Shown piece by piece: positions 16,957 to 26,280 of a stretch of DNA of 64,000 bases. Below the pieces are notes generated by a model. That model saw nothing but the letters and a program-made list of their open reading frames with translations. It was not told the origin of the DNA and did no database searches. Both the position numbers and the translations under genes were made by a program. Every line of letters begins with the position of its first letter. Within the stretch, counting starts at the first letter, position 1. Source of the DNA: Kamptonema formosum PCC 10802 (GTDB taxonomy: Bacteria; Cyanobacteriota; Cyanobacteriia; Cyanobacteriales; Oscillatoriaceae); contig NZ_KB235948.1 in assembly GCF_000332335.1 (NCBI RefSeq), forward strand, positions 6,296,217 through 6,360,216, written 5' to 3'.

Positions 16957-19197
16957 ATGATTAGAAATCGCAAAGGTCGAGACCGGCGGCGGGCCGCTAG
17001 GTCTTTCAAGCCAGTAGATGACCGCCCAATTTCCGGGTTTCCAGCCGTCAGTGGAGCGCCGGCGGCACAAGCACCCCTGCCTCACCCCGTCACGGGATGG
17101 GGGGCGAGCGAGGACGCCCACCCGGCAGCCCTAAAGCTTGCGGATTTGCGCCGGCGGCGCAGGGAAAACCAAGGGCAAGAGCGCCCTAAAGAGCCTTTCG
17201 AGCTGCCTGCGAACCTGCAAAACCTGCTGGCGAGCTGGCAGTTCTGGGTTGGCTTGTCGGCAATAATCTTTGGGGGAACTGGACTGATAGCGATGGGGCT
17301 GCTGTTGCGGCTGCCAACAGCTCCTAACTGTCCCTCTATATTTTGGCCAACAGCTTCCGCTAGCTTGCGCATGTACTGCGCTCAGCAGGGGGCGAACAAG
17401 CAGACGGTGGACGACTTGCTCAGGGCGATCGAACTGATCAACGCGCTTCCAGAGGATCACCCGCTGCGCCCAGAAATCAACCGCAATATCGCCATCTGGG
17501 CCCAGCAGATACTGGATCTGAGTGAAAAAACCTTTCAAGAAGGCAAGCTCGACGATGCCATCGCCATAGCTCGCAAAGTTCCCAAGGTCGAAAAAGCCTC
17601 GGAAATAGTGGACGAGCGGATTAACCGCTGGAAGTCAATTTGGTCGGAGGCCGAGGATATCTACAAAAAAGCCGAAGCCTCCATGCGCAAGCAAAAGTGG
17701 CCTCAGGCTTTCCGTCAAGCCACCCTGCTGCTGGACGTAGGCAATAACTACTGGGCGACGACGAAGTACGAGCAAATTAACCAGCAGATGAAGGTGGCCA
17801 AGGAAGAGGGCACCAAGTTGAACAAGGCTTACAGTCGCGCCGAGCAAGGGGGGTTAGAGAACCTCGCAGAGGCGATTAAACTGGCCAGGTCCATTAGCCC
17901 GAAGAGTTATATGTATCAGGGGGCTCAGGAGGCCATCCAGGAATTTGCTGGCAAAATGATGGGTTTGGCCCAGGAGCGGCTAGAAAAGCGAGATTTGAAT
18001 GGGGCGCTGGAAATCGCTCGCCAAATTCCTGACGGTACGAATTTAAAGGAACAAGTTCAAGATTTCACCGATTTGGCTAGGGCGCAAGCTCTCACCTGGC
18101 AAGACTCGGTGGCGGGTATGGAAGGCGCTATTGCCGCCGCCCAAAAAATTGCCCCCAACCGGCCTCTGTACAGCAAAGCCCAGAAATTGATCAATGAGTG
18201 GCAGCAAAGCATCGAAGACCTAGCCTATCTGGAAAAAGCTCGCAATCTGGCTAGAAGCGGCTCTGTGAGCGACTTGAAGTCGGCCATTACCCAAGTGCAG
18301 CTGATTAAAAACACCAAACCGCGATATCAGCAAGCTCAGGAGGAAATCAGCCGCTGGCAGAATCAAATTGAAGTTCAAGAAGACCGCCCCTATTTAGAAA
18401 AGGCCCAGATGCTGGCCCGCTATGGCACGGTTGAAGCCCTGAAAGCTGCCATCAATGAAGCCAGTAAAATTGGCAAGGGGCGGGCGCTTTCTGAGCAAGC
18501 TCAGCAGCGAATCGCTGACTGGAACCGGGAGATACAGACTCAGGAAGACATGCCGTATCTCGACCGCGCTGAGATCCTCGCCCGGTTTGGCACCATTGAA
18601 TCCTTGCAAGCCGCCATTGGCGAAGCGAGCAAGATTGGCGAGGGGCGGGCGCTTTCCGAGCAAGCTCGCCAGAAAGTCCAGGACTGGACTCGGCAGGTGC
18701 AGCAGCAGGAAGACCAGCCCTACCTCGACGGGGCGCGGGACTTGGCTACGATTGGCAAACTGTCTGAGGCTATCGAAATGGCCGAAAGAATTCAACCGGG
18801 ACGCGCTCTCTACAGCGAGGCTCGCGAGACTATCGGCCAGTGGCGGGATGAAATCCGGGGCAAGCAATATCTGGAGGACGCTTATCGCGCCGCCAGTTCG
18901 GGAACCCCAGACACTCTGGCGGCGGCCATTCGCACGGCCAATCAAGTCTCTGAGAGCAGCACCTTGCGCTCAGACGCCATCTCGGCGATCGGTCAGTGGA
19001 GCCAGCAAATGTTGGCAATGGCCCAAGAGCGGTCTGAATATGACAAGCTTGGCGCGATTGAAATTGCCCAGCAAATCCCCTCCTACGCCCCAGCTTATGC
19101 GGCGGCACGGGCCCAGATCCAGCAGTGGGAAAAACAGCAGAATCCTCCCCCGCCGGCAGCTCCCGCGCCACCACCCGCTGCCCCTGCTGCCCCCTAA
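16957..19197 (+). CDS. Membrane-anchored helical-repeat protein
   Basis: About 746 residues (ATG 16957; GTG 16948 also possible). An N-terminal basic, Arg-rich region of about 85 residues precedes one membrane span (FWVGLSAIIFGGTGLIAMGL), so a type II orientation is likely. The rest is all-helical: at least four repeats of about 58 residues, each with an YLEKAQMLARYGTVEALKAA-type helix, an EASKIGxGRALSEQA helix and a Trp-containing helix (IADWNREIQ). The protein ends in a Pro/Ala-rich tail. Similar cyanobacterial proteins are often labelled chromosome-segregation ATPase, but no Walker motif is present here, so I reject that name. Probably a scaffold or periplasmic binding protein; function unknown. 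Confidence 0.75.
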   Translation: MIRNRKGRDRRRAARSFKPVDDRPISGFPAVSGAPAAQAPLPHPVTGWGASEDAHPAALKLADLRRRRRENQGQERPKEPFELPANLQNLLASWQFWVGLSAIIFGGTGLIAMGLLLRLPTAPNCPSIFWPTASASLRMYCAQQGANKQTVDDLLRAIELINALPEDHPLRPEINRNIAIWAQQILDLSEKTFQEGKLDDAIAIARKVPKVEKASEIVDERINRWKSIWSEAEDIYKKAEASMRKQKWPQAFRQATLLLDVGNNYWATTKYEQINQQMKVAKEEGTKLNKAYSRAEQGGLENLAEAIKLARSISPKSYMYQGAQEAIQEFAGKMMGLAQERLEKRDLNGALEIARQIPDGTNLKEQVQDFTDLARAQALTWQDSVAGMEGAIAAAQKIAPNRPLYSKAQKLINEWQQSIEDLAYLEKARNLARSGSVSDLKSAITQVQLIKNTKPRYQQAQEEISRWQNQIEVQEDRPYLEKAQMLARYGTVEALKAAINEASKIGKGRALSEQAQQRIADWNREIQTQEDMPYLDRAEILARFGTIESLQAAIGEASKIGEGRALSEQARQKVQDWTRQVQQQEDQPYLDGARDLATIGKLSEAIEMAERIQPGRALYSEARETIGQWRDEIRGKQYLEDAYRAASSGTPDTLAAAIRTANQVSESSTLRSDAISAIGQWSQQMLAMAQERSEYDKLGAIEIAQQIPSYAPAYAAARAQIQQWEKQQNPPPPAAPAPPPAAPAAP

Positions 19198-19563
19198 TAT
19201 CACCTCCGGTTGGTTACGTCCAATTTTATTGCAGCGTCTGGGGGCGCTCCCCCCGCCCCCCATTTTGAAACTAATTCAACGGATTTTATATTTAACACAT
19301 GTTTGTAACATAAGATTTGATGCTTGCAAAACCTCCCATCTTATCTCAATTCCGGTGGTATCCTTATTCACAGTAGGAGCGGGGAAACCCTTGTGGGGGC
19401 GGGTGCGCCGCAAATGGTTGGGGCATCGTGAAGGCTGTTGGCTTTCCCCACCCCCGCCCCTGCTGCGAGGCTGGGGCACTCAGGCGAGAATTGCCAATCC
19501 CCAGCGCCCAATGCCCATGTTAGGGCTGGCGGTTTAGGGGTTAGGAGTTGGGAGAAAAGTTGA

Positions 19564-19660
19564 TATGGCGGTTTTCATCCGAGGTGAGGTACTGAGAAAC
19601 CCGGTTTCTTAAAGAAACCGGGTTTCTGGCATGTACTTCATCCAACTGAAAACCGATATA
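19564..19660. repeat. Family B palindromic element (copy 3)
   Basis: Diverged ends (TATGGCGGTTTTCATC and AAAACCGATATA) around an intact AGAAACCCGGTTTCT pair. Confidence 0.65.
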
Positions 19661-19672
19661 ATCAACTCAATC

Positions 19673-19783
19673 CCCAATGCCCAATGCCAGCGCCCACTGC
19701 GATGATGCCCACTGCCCACTGCCCACTGCTCACTGCCCACTGCGATAATGCCCACTGCGATGATGCCCACTGCCCAATAATTA
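19673..19783. repeat. Heptamer array (CCCACTG type)
   Basis: Runs of CCCAATG and CCCACTG with GCGATGATG interruptions end five bases before the ATG of the next gene. This is like the short tandemly repeated (STRR) heptamers described in filamentous cyanobacteria. It crowds the likely leader of the downstream gene. Confidence 0.75.
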
Positions 19784-19787
19784 CCCC

Positions 19788-20153
19788 ATGACTGCAGTCA
19801 CACCTGAAGAAATTGCTCAATTTCGCACTGAATTAGCAGCTTATCCCGATGCCTTGAAAGCCCTTGATGTCATAGAGGACTGTGAGGGGGATTTGGAAGA
19901 TGCTGCCCTCAGCCTAGCCATTGAAGTTGGGCAAGAACCCGACAGCTTAACTTGGCTAGATGGCTTTGCCAAGAGATGTCGCGTTGGCATCTGCGAAGTG
20001 AAAGAGGATTTTTTGAGCGGCAAATATGCGGCAGTGGCGGCCAATTTAATGGGCAAGCGCCTCTGCCCCGAGATATTGCTAGCGCCGGCTCTCATGTATG
20101 TGATGAAGCTGGGCGTGAGTAATTTCTGCGACCCTCTGGAGTTAAAACTGTAA
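19788..20153 (+). CDS. Conserved hypothetical protein
   Basis: 121 residues, soluble, acidic in its first half. DALKALDVIEDCEGDLEDAA is followed by a helix-rich body and KRLCPEILLAPALMYVMKLG. Four cysteines are spread out with no metal-site spacing. I recognise no domain. No Shine-Dalgarno is obvious; the heptamer array abuts the start codon. It is not in an operon. Confidence 0.6.
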   Translation: MTAVTPEEIAQFRTELAAYPDALKALDVIEDCEGDLEDAALSLAIEVGQEPDSLTWLDGFAKRCRVGICEVKEDFLSGKYAAVAANLMGKRLCPEILLAPALMYVMKLGVSNFCDPLELKL

Positions 20154-20162
20154 AAAGCTCTT

Positions 20163-20224
20163 TATAGCCTCTCTCATATTAGTCAGGTACGGAGAACCCG
20201 GGTTTCTTTAAGAAACCCGGTTGC
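20163..20224. repeat. Partial family B element (copy 4)
   Basis: Left half only: TATAGCCTCTCTCATATTAG leads to a core in which the arms are slightly changed (AGAACCCGGGTTTCTT); the right end is missing. Confidence 0.5.
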
Positions 20225-20299
20225 TTGCATAAATTTTTCCCCTCCCTCACCACAAGCAACCCGATTTCTTGTAACTTCAAAAGGCTTTCCTGCCGGTTT

Positions 20300-20463
20300 T
20301 ATAGCAGCAGTCATATTGGTTAGAACAATAGAATCTTCGGGAGCTCTGGAGCAAGGGAGGCCGGAATGTAGGTTTCCTAAATGCTTACTGCTATATAGAC
20401 GTAGGGCAGGCGTCCCGCCCCCCCTGAAGGTCTAATATTCTAACCTAAGTGCATACTGCTATA
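20300..20463. mobile_element. Compound family A element (copy 3)
   Basis: Two family A units back to back: one from TATAGCAGCAGTCATATTGG to CTTACTGCTATA (ends 20395), then a second with GTAGGGCAGGCGTCCCGC ending CATACTGCTATA. The second lacks its own left end. Confidence 0.6.
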
Positions 20464-20512
20464 AACCCCAAATCCTGGCATCCAAAATTCCCAATTGGCA
20501 GAAGTGCCTCTC

Positions 20513-22015
20513 CTACCCCTCCGCCTGAATTTGCCGCACCGCAGTCAGCGCCGAGTAGGAAACACCGGCAGTTCCCTCTCCTGGATGCGTCGAATCCCCC
20601 ACCAGCCACAAACCCCGGACCGGCGTGCGCGTGGCCAACCCAAACGGGCCAAACGTAGGCACCCGCTGGCCAATCCCCCCGACAATCCCGTCCTCCCGCG
20701 CCGTATAGCGGGCAAACGTCCTCGGCGTCGCCGCTTCCTGACAGACAATCGTTTCCGGCGTCAGGTTGAAATACGAGCTCAGCCGCGAGATCGCCTCCTG
20801 CGCGTACTCTTCCTTCAGCCCTTGATAATCGGCACAATTCCACCACCGGCGCGTATCCGTGAACGACGATGCCGCAATCGTGGCCATAGAAGCGGGCGCT
20901 CGCCCGTCCCCCGGATGGCTCACCGAGACGAAAAGCGAATTATTCTCCCCTATCTCACCGCTGTAGTCGTAGAGAAACTGCAAGTGTGGCGGGCATCCGG
21001 GCGGAATTGCTTCCTGTTTTACGCCTAAATACACAACGAACGCTCCCGATGCCGGCGGCAGTTTGTCCGCACGGTAGCGGTAGCCTGCCGGTACCCTCTC
21101 GCCCAGCAATTTCACCAAATTTTGCACCGGCACATTCGCCACCACATGGTCAGCCGGTTCGGCCCAAACCTCCCCGGTTTTCTGGTTGCGCACCACCACG
21201 CCTTCCGCACCGGCACCCCCAACACTGATGCGCTCAACCGTGTGGCGCATCAAAAGTTTGCCGCCGTACTTTTCGAGAGCTGCCACCAAGCAGTCGCTGA
21301 GCACCTGCATGCTGCCGGTCAGGTGAAACAGCCCCTGCGGTTCTTGAGAGACTCCCAGCGCCGTCGCCGCATACAGCAGCGCCGTCTCTTCCGCATCCAC
21401 TTGGGAGTACAGCTTCAGCTGCATGTCCAGAAACGCTCTCAGGCGCAGATTGTCCGCCAACCCGCACAAGCGCAAAGCATCCCCCACCGTCATCAAAGTG
21501 TAGGGCGCAGCAATCAGGGTGTCGGGACGGACCGCCTTAGTTAACTGCCACAAATCCCAGAGATTGCGCGGTGGCAGGACGGGATCGCGAGATTGAAACG
21601 CCCAGCTGGCGCGGAACAGAGTGGCAAACAGCCCCCACAGCCTTTCGCTGCCTGGAAACTGCAGGCGTTGCTCAGCTTTCCACTTTTCCGGGTCGCGCCA
21701 GACGCTTACCGGTTGAGTCTCTCCCGGCAAATACACCGCACAGGCAGGATCGCAGGGGGTTGCCGGTGGGAGTTCCACCTCCAATTCTGAGAAAATGCGG
21801 TGGTGAATGCCACCGGGCTCCAAACCGGCCACCTGAGTCGCGCCGACATCAAAAGTAAATCCAAAGCGCTTGAACGTGGAGGCGCATCCCCCTGGAACCA
21901 AAGCCTGGTCTAAGACTAGCACCTTGTAGCCCCGCTTGGCCAGCAGCGCGCCGGCTGTCAGGCCACCAATTCCAGCGCCAATGACGACCGCCCGCTGCTG
22001 TTTTCTGTTGCCCAT
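20513..22015 (-). CDS. crtD: Carotenoid C-3',4' desaturase CrtD-like
   Basis: 500 residues of the CrtI-type FAD-dependent carotenoid desaturase family. The FAD/NAD-binding fold is at the start (VVIGAGIGGLTAGALLAKRG, then GGCASTFKRFGFTFDVGA) and the C-terminal FAD contact at the end (GLWLVGDSTHPGEGTAGVS). This form matches the cyanobacterial C-3',4' desaturase that acts in myxoxanthophyll synthesis at the membrane rather than phytoene desaturase. It stands alone, with an AT-rich region upstream of the start. Other members of the same superfamily (CrtO, CrtH) are possible but fit less well. Confidence 0.78.
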   Translation of the reverse strand: MGNRKQQRAVVIGAGIGGLTAGALLAKRGYKVLVLDQALVPGGCASTFKRFGFTFDVGATQVAGLEPGGIHHRIFSELEVELPPATPCDPACAVYLPGETQPVSVWRDPEKWKAEQRLQFPGSERLWGLFATLFRASWAFQSRDPVLPPRNLWDLWQLTKAVRPDTLIAAPYTLMTVGDALRLCGLADNLRLRAFLDMQLKLYSQVDAEETALLYAATALGVSQEPQGLFHLTGSMQVLSDCLVAALEKYGGKLLMRHTVERISVGGAGAEGVVVRNQKTGEVWAEPADHVVANVPVQNLVKLLGERVPAGYRYRADKLPPASGAFVVYLGVKQEAIPPGCPPHLQFLYDYSGEIGENNSLFVSVSHPGDGRAPASMATIAASSFTDTRRWWNCADYQGLKEEYAQEAISRLSSYFNLTPETIVCQEAATPRTFARYTAREDGIVGGIGQRVPTFGPFGLATRTPVRGLWLVGDSTHPGEGTAGVSYSALTAVRQIQAEG

Positions 22016-22674
22016 AGCACCGCCTGGTATCGCTCGAATTTTTACATTTCTTAATATAGTTTATAATAATTTTACCGCCACAGCGGTGGCGCGGCAACGA
22101 ACTTGGCCGGCGGGCTAGGGTATCCCTGGCGTGCCGGTGGGGAATACTGATAGGGTCGCACCCAGGCAAGCAGAACTCCTCTGACAAGCCGTCTTCTCGC
22201 TGACGGTGAGGGGGTGAGGGGTGGGGGAAAGCCTGTGGTGGGGCGAGATGATATCGGTTTACCGCACAGCGCTGATCCCCAAAAAGCATAAAAGAGCTGT
22301 GGCTCCGCACAGCTTGCGGACAGGGCCGGTGCATAATTATTAACATATTGAGGAGGAACCACTCTAACCCACCCAGGAATCAGTCAATCACCCACACCGG
22401 TCTTGTGGCGGTAAGGGAGAGCGGGAAAAACGTCCCTATTGATTCCTCAAGAGCCTGGGGAGCTTGTCCCAAGGGCGGCGCTGGCGGGGAATGATACAGG
22501 CGCTCCGGGGCACTCTAGCAGCCCCTTTCAGGACACTGCGCCCAGCAATCAGACTGCCGTTGCTGGGGGTAGAAGCGGTGTTGCTGCAGAACCCTCTACT
22601 TTCACCCCTATCCATCCCGACGCCTACTTGCGGTTGGCGCGGATATTCCGGGATTAGCTAACTTAAAACACTTC
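22016..22674. other. Intergenic between divergent genes
   Basis: About 660 bases separating crtD and the M16 peptidase gene. It must contain both promoters, one probably in the AT-rich segment 22048-22075. Short open frames here have no recognisable content. Confidence 0.45.
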
Positions 22675-24003
22675 ATGACTTCAACCCTACTCAAGTCTTC
22701 TGTTCTCCCTCGTCTCAACTCGCCCACGCTTCACCTGCTGCCAAACGGGCTTACTATTATAGCAGAACAGCTACCTGTTGAAGCAGTTAACCTGAGCTTG
22801 TGGCTGAGAGTTGGCTCTGCCGCTGAGCCAGATGCCATTAACGGCATGGCCCACTTTTTGGAGCACATGGTTTTTAAGGGCACCAAGACACTGGAAAGCG
22901 GTGAATTTGAGCGCCGAATTGAGGAGCGGGGCGCAGTAACGAACGCCGCAACAAGCCAAGATTACACCCAGTTTTACATTACGGCGGCTCCCCAGCATTT
23001 TGCCGAGCTGGCACCGCTGCAAATGGATGTGGTGCTCAATCCTACCATCCCGGATGAGGCATTTGAGCGAGAGAGATTGGTGGTTCTTGAAGAAATTCGC
23101 CGCTCTCAAGACAATCCCCGCCGGCGCACTTATGCCTTGGCGATGGAGACGGCATTTAACGCGCTGCCCTACCGGCGGCCCGTACTCGGGCCGGCTGCAG
23201 TTATCGAACAGCTGACGCCCCAGCAAATGCGGGATTTCCACGCTACTTGGTATCAGCCTCCGGCGATGACTGCAGTGGCGGTGGGAAATCTGCCGGTGGA
23301 GAGGTTAATTGAGATTGTCGCAGAGGGATTTGCCGGAGCGACCGGCACGAAGAAGTCCGCTTGGGGAATGGCAAGCGAGTCAGAATTCATTCCCCCACAG
23401 TCGGGAATTCTTCATCTCACCCCTGAACCGCCTTTCAGCGAAATTGTGCGCCGGGAGGAAACGGATGAAAGCTTGCAGCAGGCGCGTCTGGTGATGCTCT
23501 GGCGGGTGCCCGGGATGAGGCAACTGCACCAAACCTACGCTCTGGATATCTTGGCCTCGATTCTGGGACACGGGCGGACGTCGCGACTGGTTCAGGATTT
23601 GCGAGAGGAGCGGGGGTTGGTGACGCACATTTCTGCCAGCAATATGACTTACCGGCAGCAGGGGACGTTCTATATTTCGGCGCAGCTGCCGGTGGAAAAT
23701 TTGCCGGCTGCCGAAGCGGCGATCGCGGAACACATCCGCACCCTGCAAGCGGAACTGGTGACCGGGGCAGAAATTGCCCGCGTCCGCACTCAAGTGGCGA
23801 ACCGGTTTGAGTTTGGCAGCGAGACGCCTTCTGAGCGGGCCGGTTTGTATGGATATTACCACTCAATGGCAGGTGAGCTGGCACCGGCGCTCAACTATCC
23901 CGCCCGCATTCAAGCTCAAGCGCGGACCGATGTTCAGCTGGCGGCTCAGCAGTTTCTCTCGCCAGAAGCCTATGGCGCTGTGGTGCTGCGACCGGCTTTT
24001 TAA
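22675..24003 (+). CDS. M16-family zinc metallopeptidase
   Basis: 442 residues. The inverted zinc motif HxxEH is present as HFLEHMVFKGT (about residue 61), and the distal glutamate lies in FERERLVVLEEIRRSQDNP, so the enzyme should be active. The length matches single-unit processing-protease-like members, which pair as homo- or heterodimers to close around short peptides. The second half (LQQARLVMLWRVPG, ILGHGRTSRLVQDLREERG) is the usual catalytically silent lobe. No signal peptide is seen. No second M16 gene follows here. Substrate unknown. Confidence 0.9.
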   Translation: MTSTLLKSSVLPRLNSPTLHLLPNGLTIIAEQLPVEAVNLSLWLRVGSAAEPDAINGMAHFLEHMVFKGTKTLESGEFERRIEERGAVTNAATSQDYTQFYITAAPQHFAELAPLQMDVVLNPTIPDEAFERERLVVLEEIRRSQDNPRRRTYALAMETAFNALPYRRPVLGPAAVIEQLTPQQMRDFHATWYQPPAMTAVAVGNLPVERLIEIVAEGFAGATGTKKSAWGMASESEFIPPQSGILHLTPEPPFSEIVRREETDESLQQARLVMLWRVPGMRQLHQTYALDILASILGHGRTSRLVQDLREERGLVTHISASNMTYRQQGTFYISAQLPVENLPAAEAAIAEHIRTLQAELVTGAEIARVRTQVANRFEFGSETPSERAGLYGYYHSMAGELAPALNYPARIQAQARTDVQLAAQQFLSPEAYGAVVLRPAF

Positions 24004-24370
24004 GATGCCGATGGTGGCTTTTCTAGTATAGCGGTTCGTTGTTGAGGAGTGAAAATTTTTTTAATAAACCGCCCCCGTGAAGGAACGCCAAGGAAATAAA
24101 AGAGAGAATTTGTTTGATAGCGGTTCTCAGTTAGATGCCCTATGGCCTGGGAAACCCGGTTTCTTTAAGAAACCGGGTTTCTCAGTACCTCACTTTGGAT
24201 GAGAGACGCTATATAAGTGCGGTAGATTTTTCGCGCAGCCCACTCATGAGGGACAGGGAGACGCGATTTATCGCGTCTGTACAAGAAGCAAAAGGTGGGG
24301 TGCGCTCCCCCTCACAGAGGATTCTGTAAAAGTTGTCTTTTGAGAGAGTTGCAGCACCCTGGGGCTGGCA
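24004..24370. other. Intergenic between convergent genes
   Basis: Contains half of a family C motif (AACCGCCCCCGTGAAGG, near 24067) and a full family B element. No gene. Confidence 0.6.
24117..24213. repeat. Family B palindromic element (copy 5)
   Basis: GATAGCGGTTCTCAGTTAGA to GAGAGACGCTATA, with an intact core including TTTAA between the arms. Confidence 0.75.
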
Positions 24371-25390
24371 CTATGGCACAGGCCAAATCTTGATGGTGCC
24401 GTCATTGCCGGCACTGGCGAGTGTCTGGCCATCGGGACTGAAGGCGAGGGCAAACACGCTTTTTGTGTGACCTGAGAGGGTGCGGCGCAGTTTGCCGTTT
24501 TTGAGATCCCACAGCTTGACGGTGGTGTCGTCGCTGCCACTGGCCAAAAACTGGCCTTTGGAGCTGATGGCAATCGAATGAACGGGGAAATCATGGCCGC
24601 TGAGGGTGCTCAGCAGTCTGCCGGTGCTGGCATCCCAAAGTTTGACGGTCCTGTCAAAACTGCCACTGGCGACGGTCTGGCCATCGGGGGTGAAGGCAAC
24701 GGAGCTCACCCAGTCGGTATGTCCGGTTAGGGTGTTTTTGAGCTTGCCACTCGCCACATCCCACAGCTTGACAGTTTTGTCGATACTGCCACTGACAAGG
24801 GTTTTGCCATCTGGACTGAAGGCGACGGCGTTGACGCCATCTGCATGTCCGGAGAACGTGCGGATGTAGGTGCCTTTGCTGAGATTCCACAGGATGACGG
24901 TATTGTCCCAGCTGCCGGTGGCTAGGGTCTGGCCATCGGGACTAATGGCCACAGACTGAACCGAATCGGTATGGACGTAGAGGGTGTAGCGCAGGAAGCC
25001 GGTCTTGAGATTCCACACGTTGACGGTTTTGTCTTTGCTGCCGCTGGCGATGGTTTCCCCATCCGGACTCACCGCCAGGGAAGTAATATCCCCTAAGTGA
25101 ACTGCAAAGGTGTAGCGCAAGTTGCCGGAGCTGGGATTCCACAACTTCACCGTGTCCTCAATACTGCCGCTGGCCAGAACTCTGCCATCTTGGCTGAAGG
25201 CGAGGGCAAAAATTGCGTAGGCGCTGTCTCCAAAACTTCGCAGGGGTTGAATATTTTGGGCCAGCTTTTGGGGGGAGTCCCCCGAAGGTGCCGGTGCGGC
25301 TGCTGATTTGACCAGGGGTGCGCTGAGGGTGAGTGCTGTGGCGATCGTTAAGGCGGTTGCTGTTTTCCTGGACGAAAGCTTTAGGGTCAT
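24371..25390 (-). CDS. Secreted WD40 beta-propeller protein
   Basis: 339 residues: a signal peptide (KLSSRKTATALTIATALTLS, cleavage near AAA-APA) then seven WD40 repeats, enough for one closed seven-blade propeller. Blades carry the usual SPDGxTLASGSxDxTVKLW wording; blade 1 is VLASGSIEDTVKLW and the last ends GTIKIWPVP. There is no kinase, NACHT or effector domain, so this is a stand-alone protein-binding propeller, probably periplasmic. A paralogue and a broken third copy lie upstream on the same strand. Partner unknown. Confidence 0.9.
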   Translation of the reverse strand: MTLKLSSRKTATALTIATALTLSAPLVKSAAAPAPSGDSPQKLAQNIQPLRSFGDSAYAIFALAFSQDGRVLASGSIEDTVKLWNPSSGNLRYTFAVHLGDITSLAVSPDGETIASGSKDKTVNVWNLKTGFLRYTLYVHTDSVQSVAISPDGQTLATGSWDNTVILWNLSKGTYIRTFSGHADGVNAVAFSPDGKTLVSGSIDKTVKLWDVASGKLKNTLTGHTDWVSSVAFTPDGQTVASGSFDRTVKLWDASTGRLLSTLSGHDFPVHSIAISSKGQFLASGSDDTTVKLWDLKNGKLRRTLSGHTKSVFALAFSPDGQTLASAGNDGTIKIWPVP

Positions 25391-26280
25391 GGGTTGGTTA
25401 TAGCGGTTCTCTTTCGGATAAAATATAACGAGCGTGTCCTGACATGGTACGATATATTCACTGCCTGTTAGGGTTTGACTTGTGAGCGCGGTTGCTCTGC
25501 TGTATTAATCCGTATCAGGGATGGAAACTAGCCCGCCGCATTGCCCCCAGGATTTCCCCCCGCCGGCGCGCCCAGAGCCAAAATCAAAACCCGAAGCCCA
25601 ATTGATGCGGGTGATGCGGTCGCTGGCGTGCGATTCTCTTAAGCCTGAGAGCGGGCATTGGGCATCATCGCATTGGGCACTGGCAGCCGAATTGCCGCAG
25701 TTTAAGGATCGGATATAAGCCGGCCACAGCAAACGGAACCTCAAGAAACCTGGTTTCTCGCCCCCTCCAGGTTAGGGTTATTTATGCCGGCCTGCCGGTC
25801 GCTTTCGGTTGAGTATTTGCCACCGGCATGCCGCATGTTCTTTAAGGAATTAAACGGAAAAATCTAATTGATTAGACCTGCTTTCTGGGAAAGCTTTGCT
25901 GTGCGGGATAAAAGCTGAAATGCCGTTAATGGGATCTATAGCAGTATGCACTTAGGTTAGAACATTAGACCTTCAGGGGGGGCGGGACGCCTGCCCTACG
26001 TCTATAGCAGTATGCACTTAGGTTAAAACATTAGACCTTGAGGGCAGCCAGACGCTGGCCTACGTCTATATCCCAGTAGTAATATGGGTTAGGACAATAG
26101 GAGCCGGAGTGCGGGGGTGCAAAAGAGGCCGAAATGTACGAACCTAAGTGGCTACTGCTATAATATTTAGGTTTGATTAGTTAGTGATACAGCGGGGATG
26201 AGAGGGGGCTTGGGGGAAAGTTTAAAGTGTGAATTTTGAACTCTGAATTCCTTCAATATCCAAAATTCAAAATTCACAAT
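25391..26280. other. Intergenic with stacked family A elements
   Basis: 890 bases between two WD40 genes. A partial family B core (AAGAAACCTGGTTTCTCG, 25742) and the stacked family A block at 25937 are the only structures seen. A minus-strand open frame at 25505-25744 lacks coding character. Confidence 0.55.
25937..26162. mobile_element. Stacked family A elements (copy 4)
   Basis: Left ends TATAGCAGTATGCACTTAGG occur at 25937 and again at 26003, each with a GACGCCTGCCCTACGTCTAT-like inner part. A third, opposite-type left end (CCCAGTAGTAATATGGGTTA) starts near 26070, and the block closes with GGCTACTGCTATA. Elements appear to have inserted into or next to one another. Confidence 0.6.

Larger units (their letters stand above)
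19198..19787. other. Intergenic repeat-rich stretch
   Basis: Nearly 600 bases with a family B element and a heptamer array just before the next gene. No gene recognised. Confidence 0.6.
20154..20512. other. Intergenic repeats between convergent genes
   Basis: Holds a half family B element (20163-20224) and a compound family A element. No gene. Confidence 0.6.

Noticed and set aside
16957..19197. Chromosome-segregation ATPase label for the helical-repeat protein
   Set aside because: No Walker A or B motif and no SMC hinge can be seen.
22439..22661. Short plus-strand frames before the M16 peptidase gene
   Set aside because: Two overlapping frames without conserved features or ribosome-binding sites; probably leader DNA.
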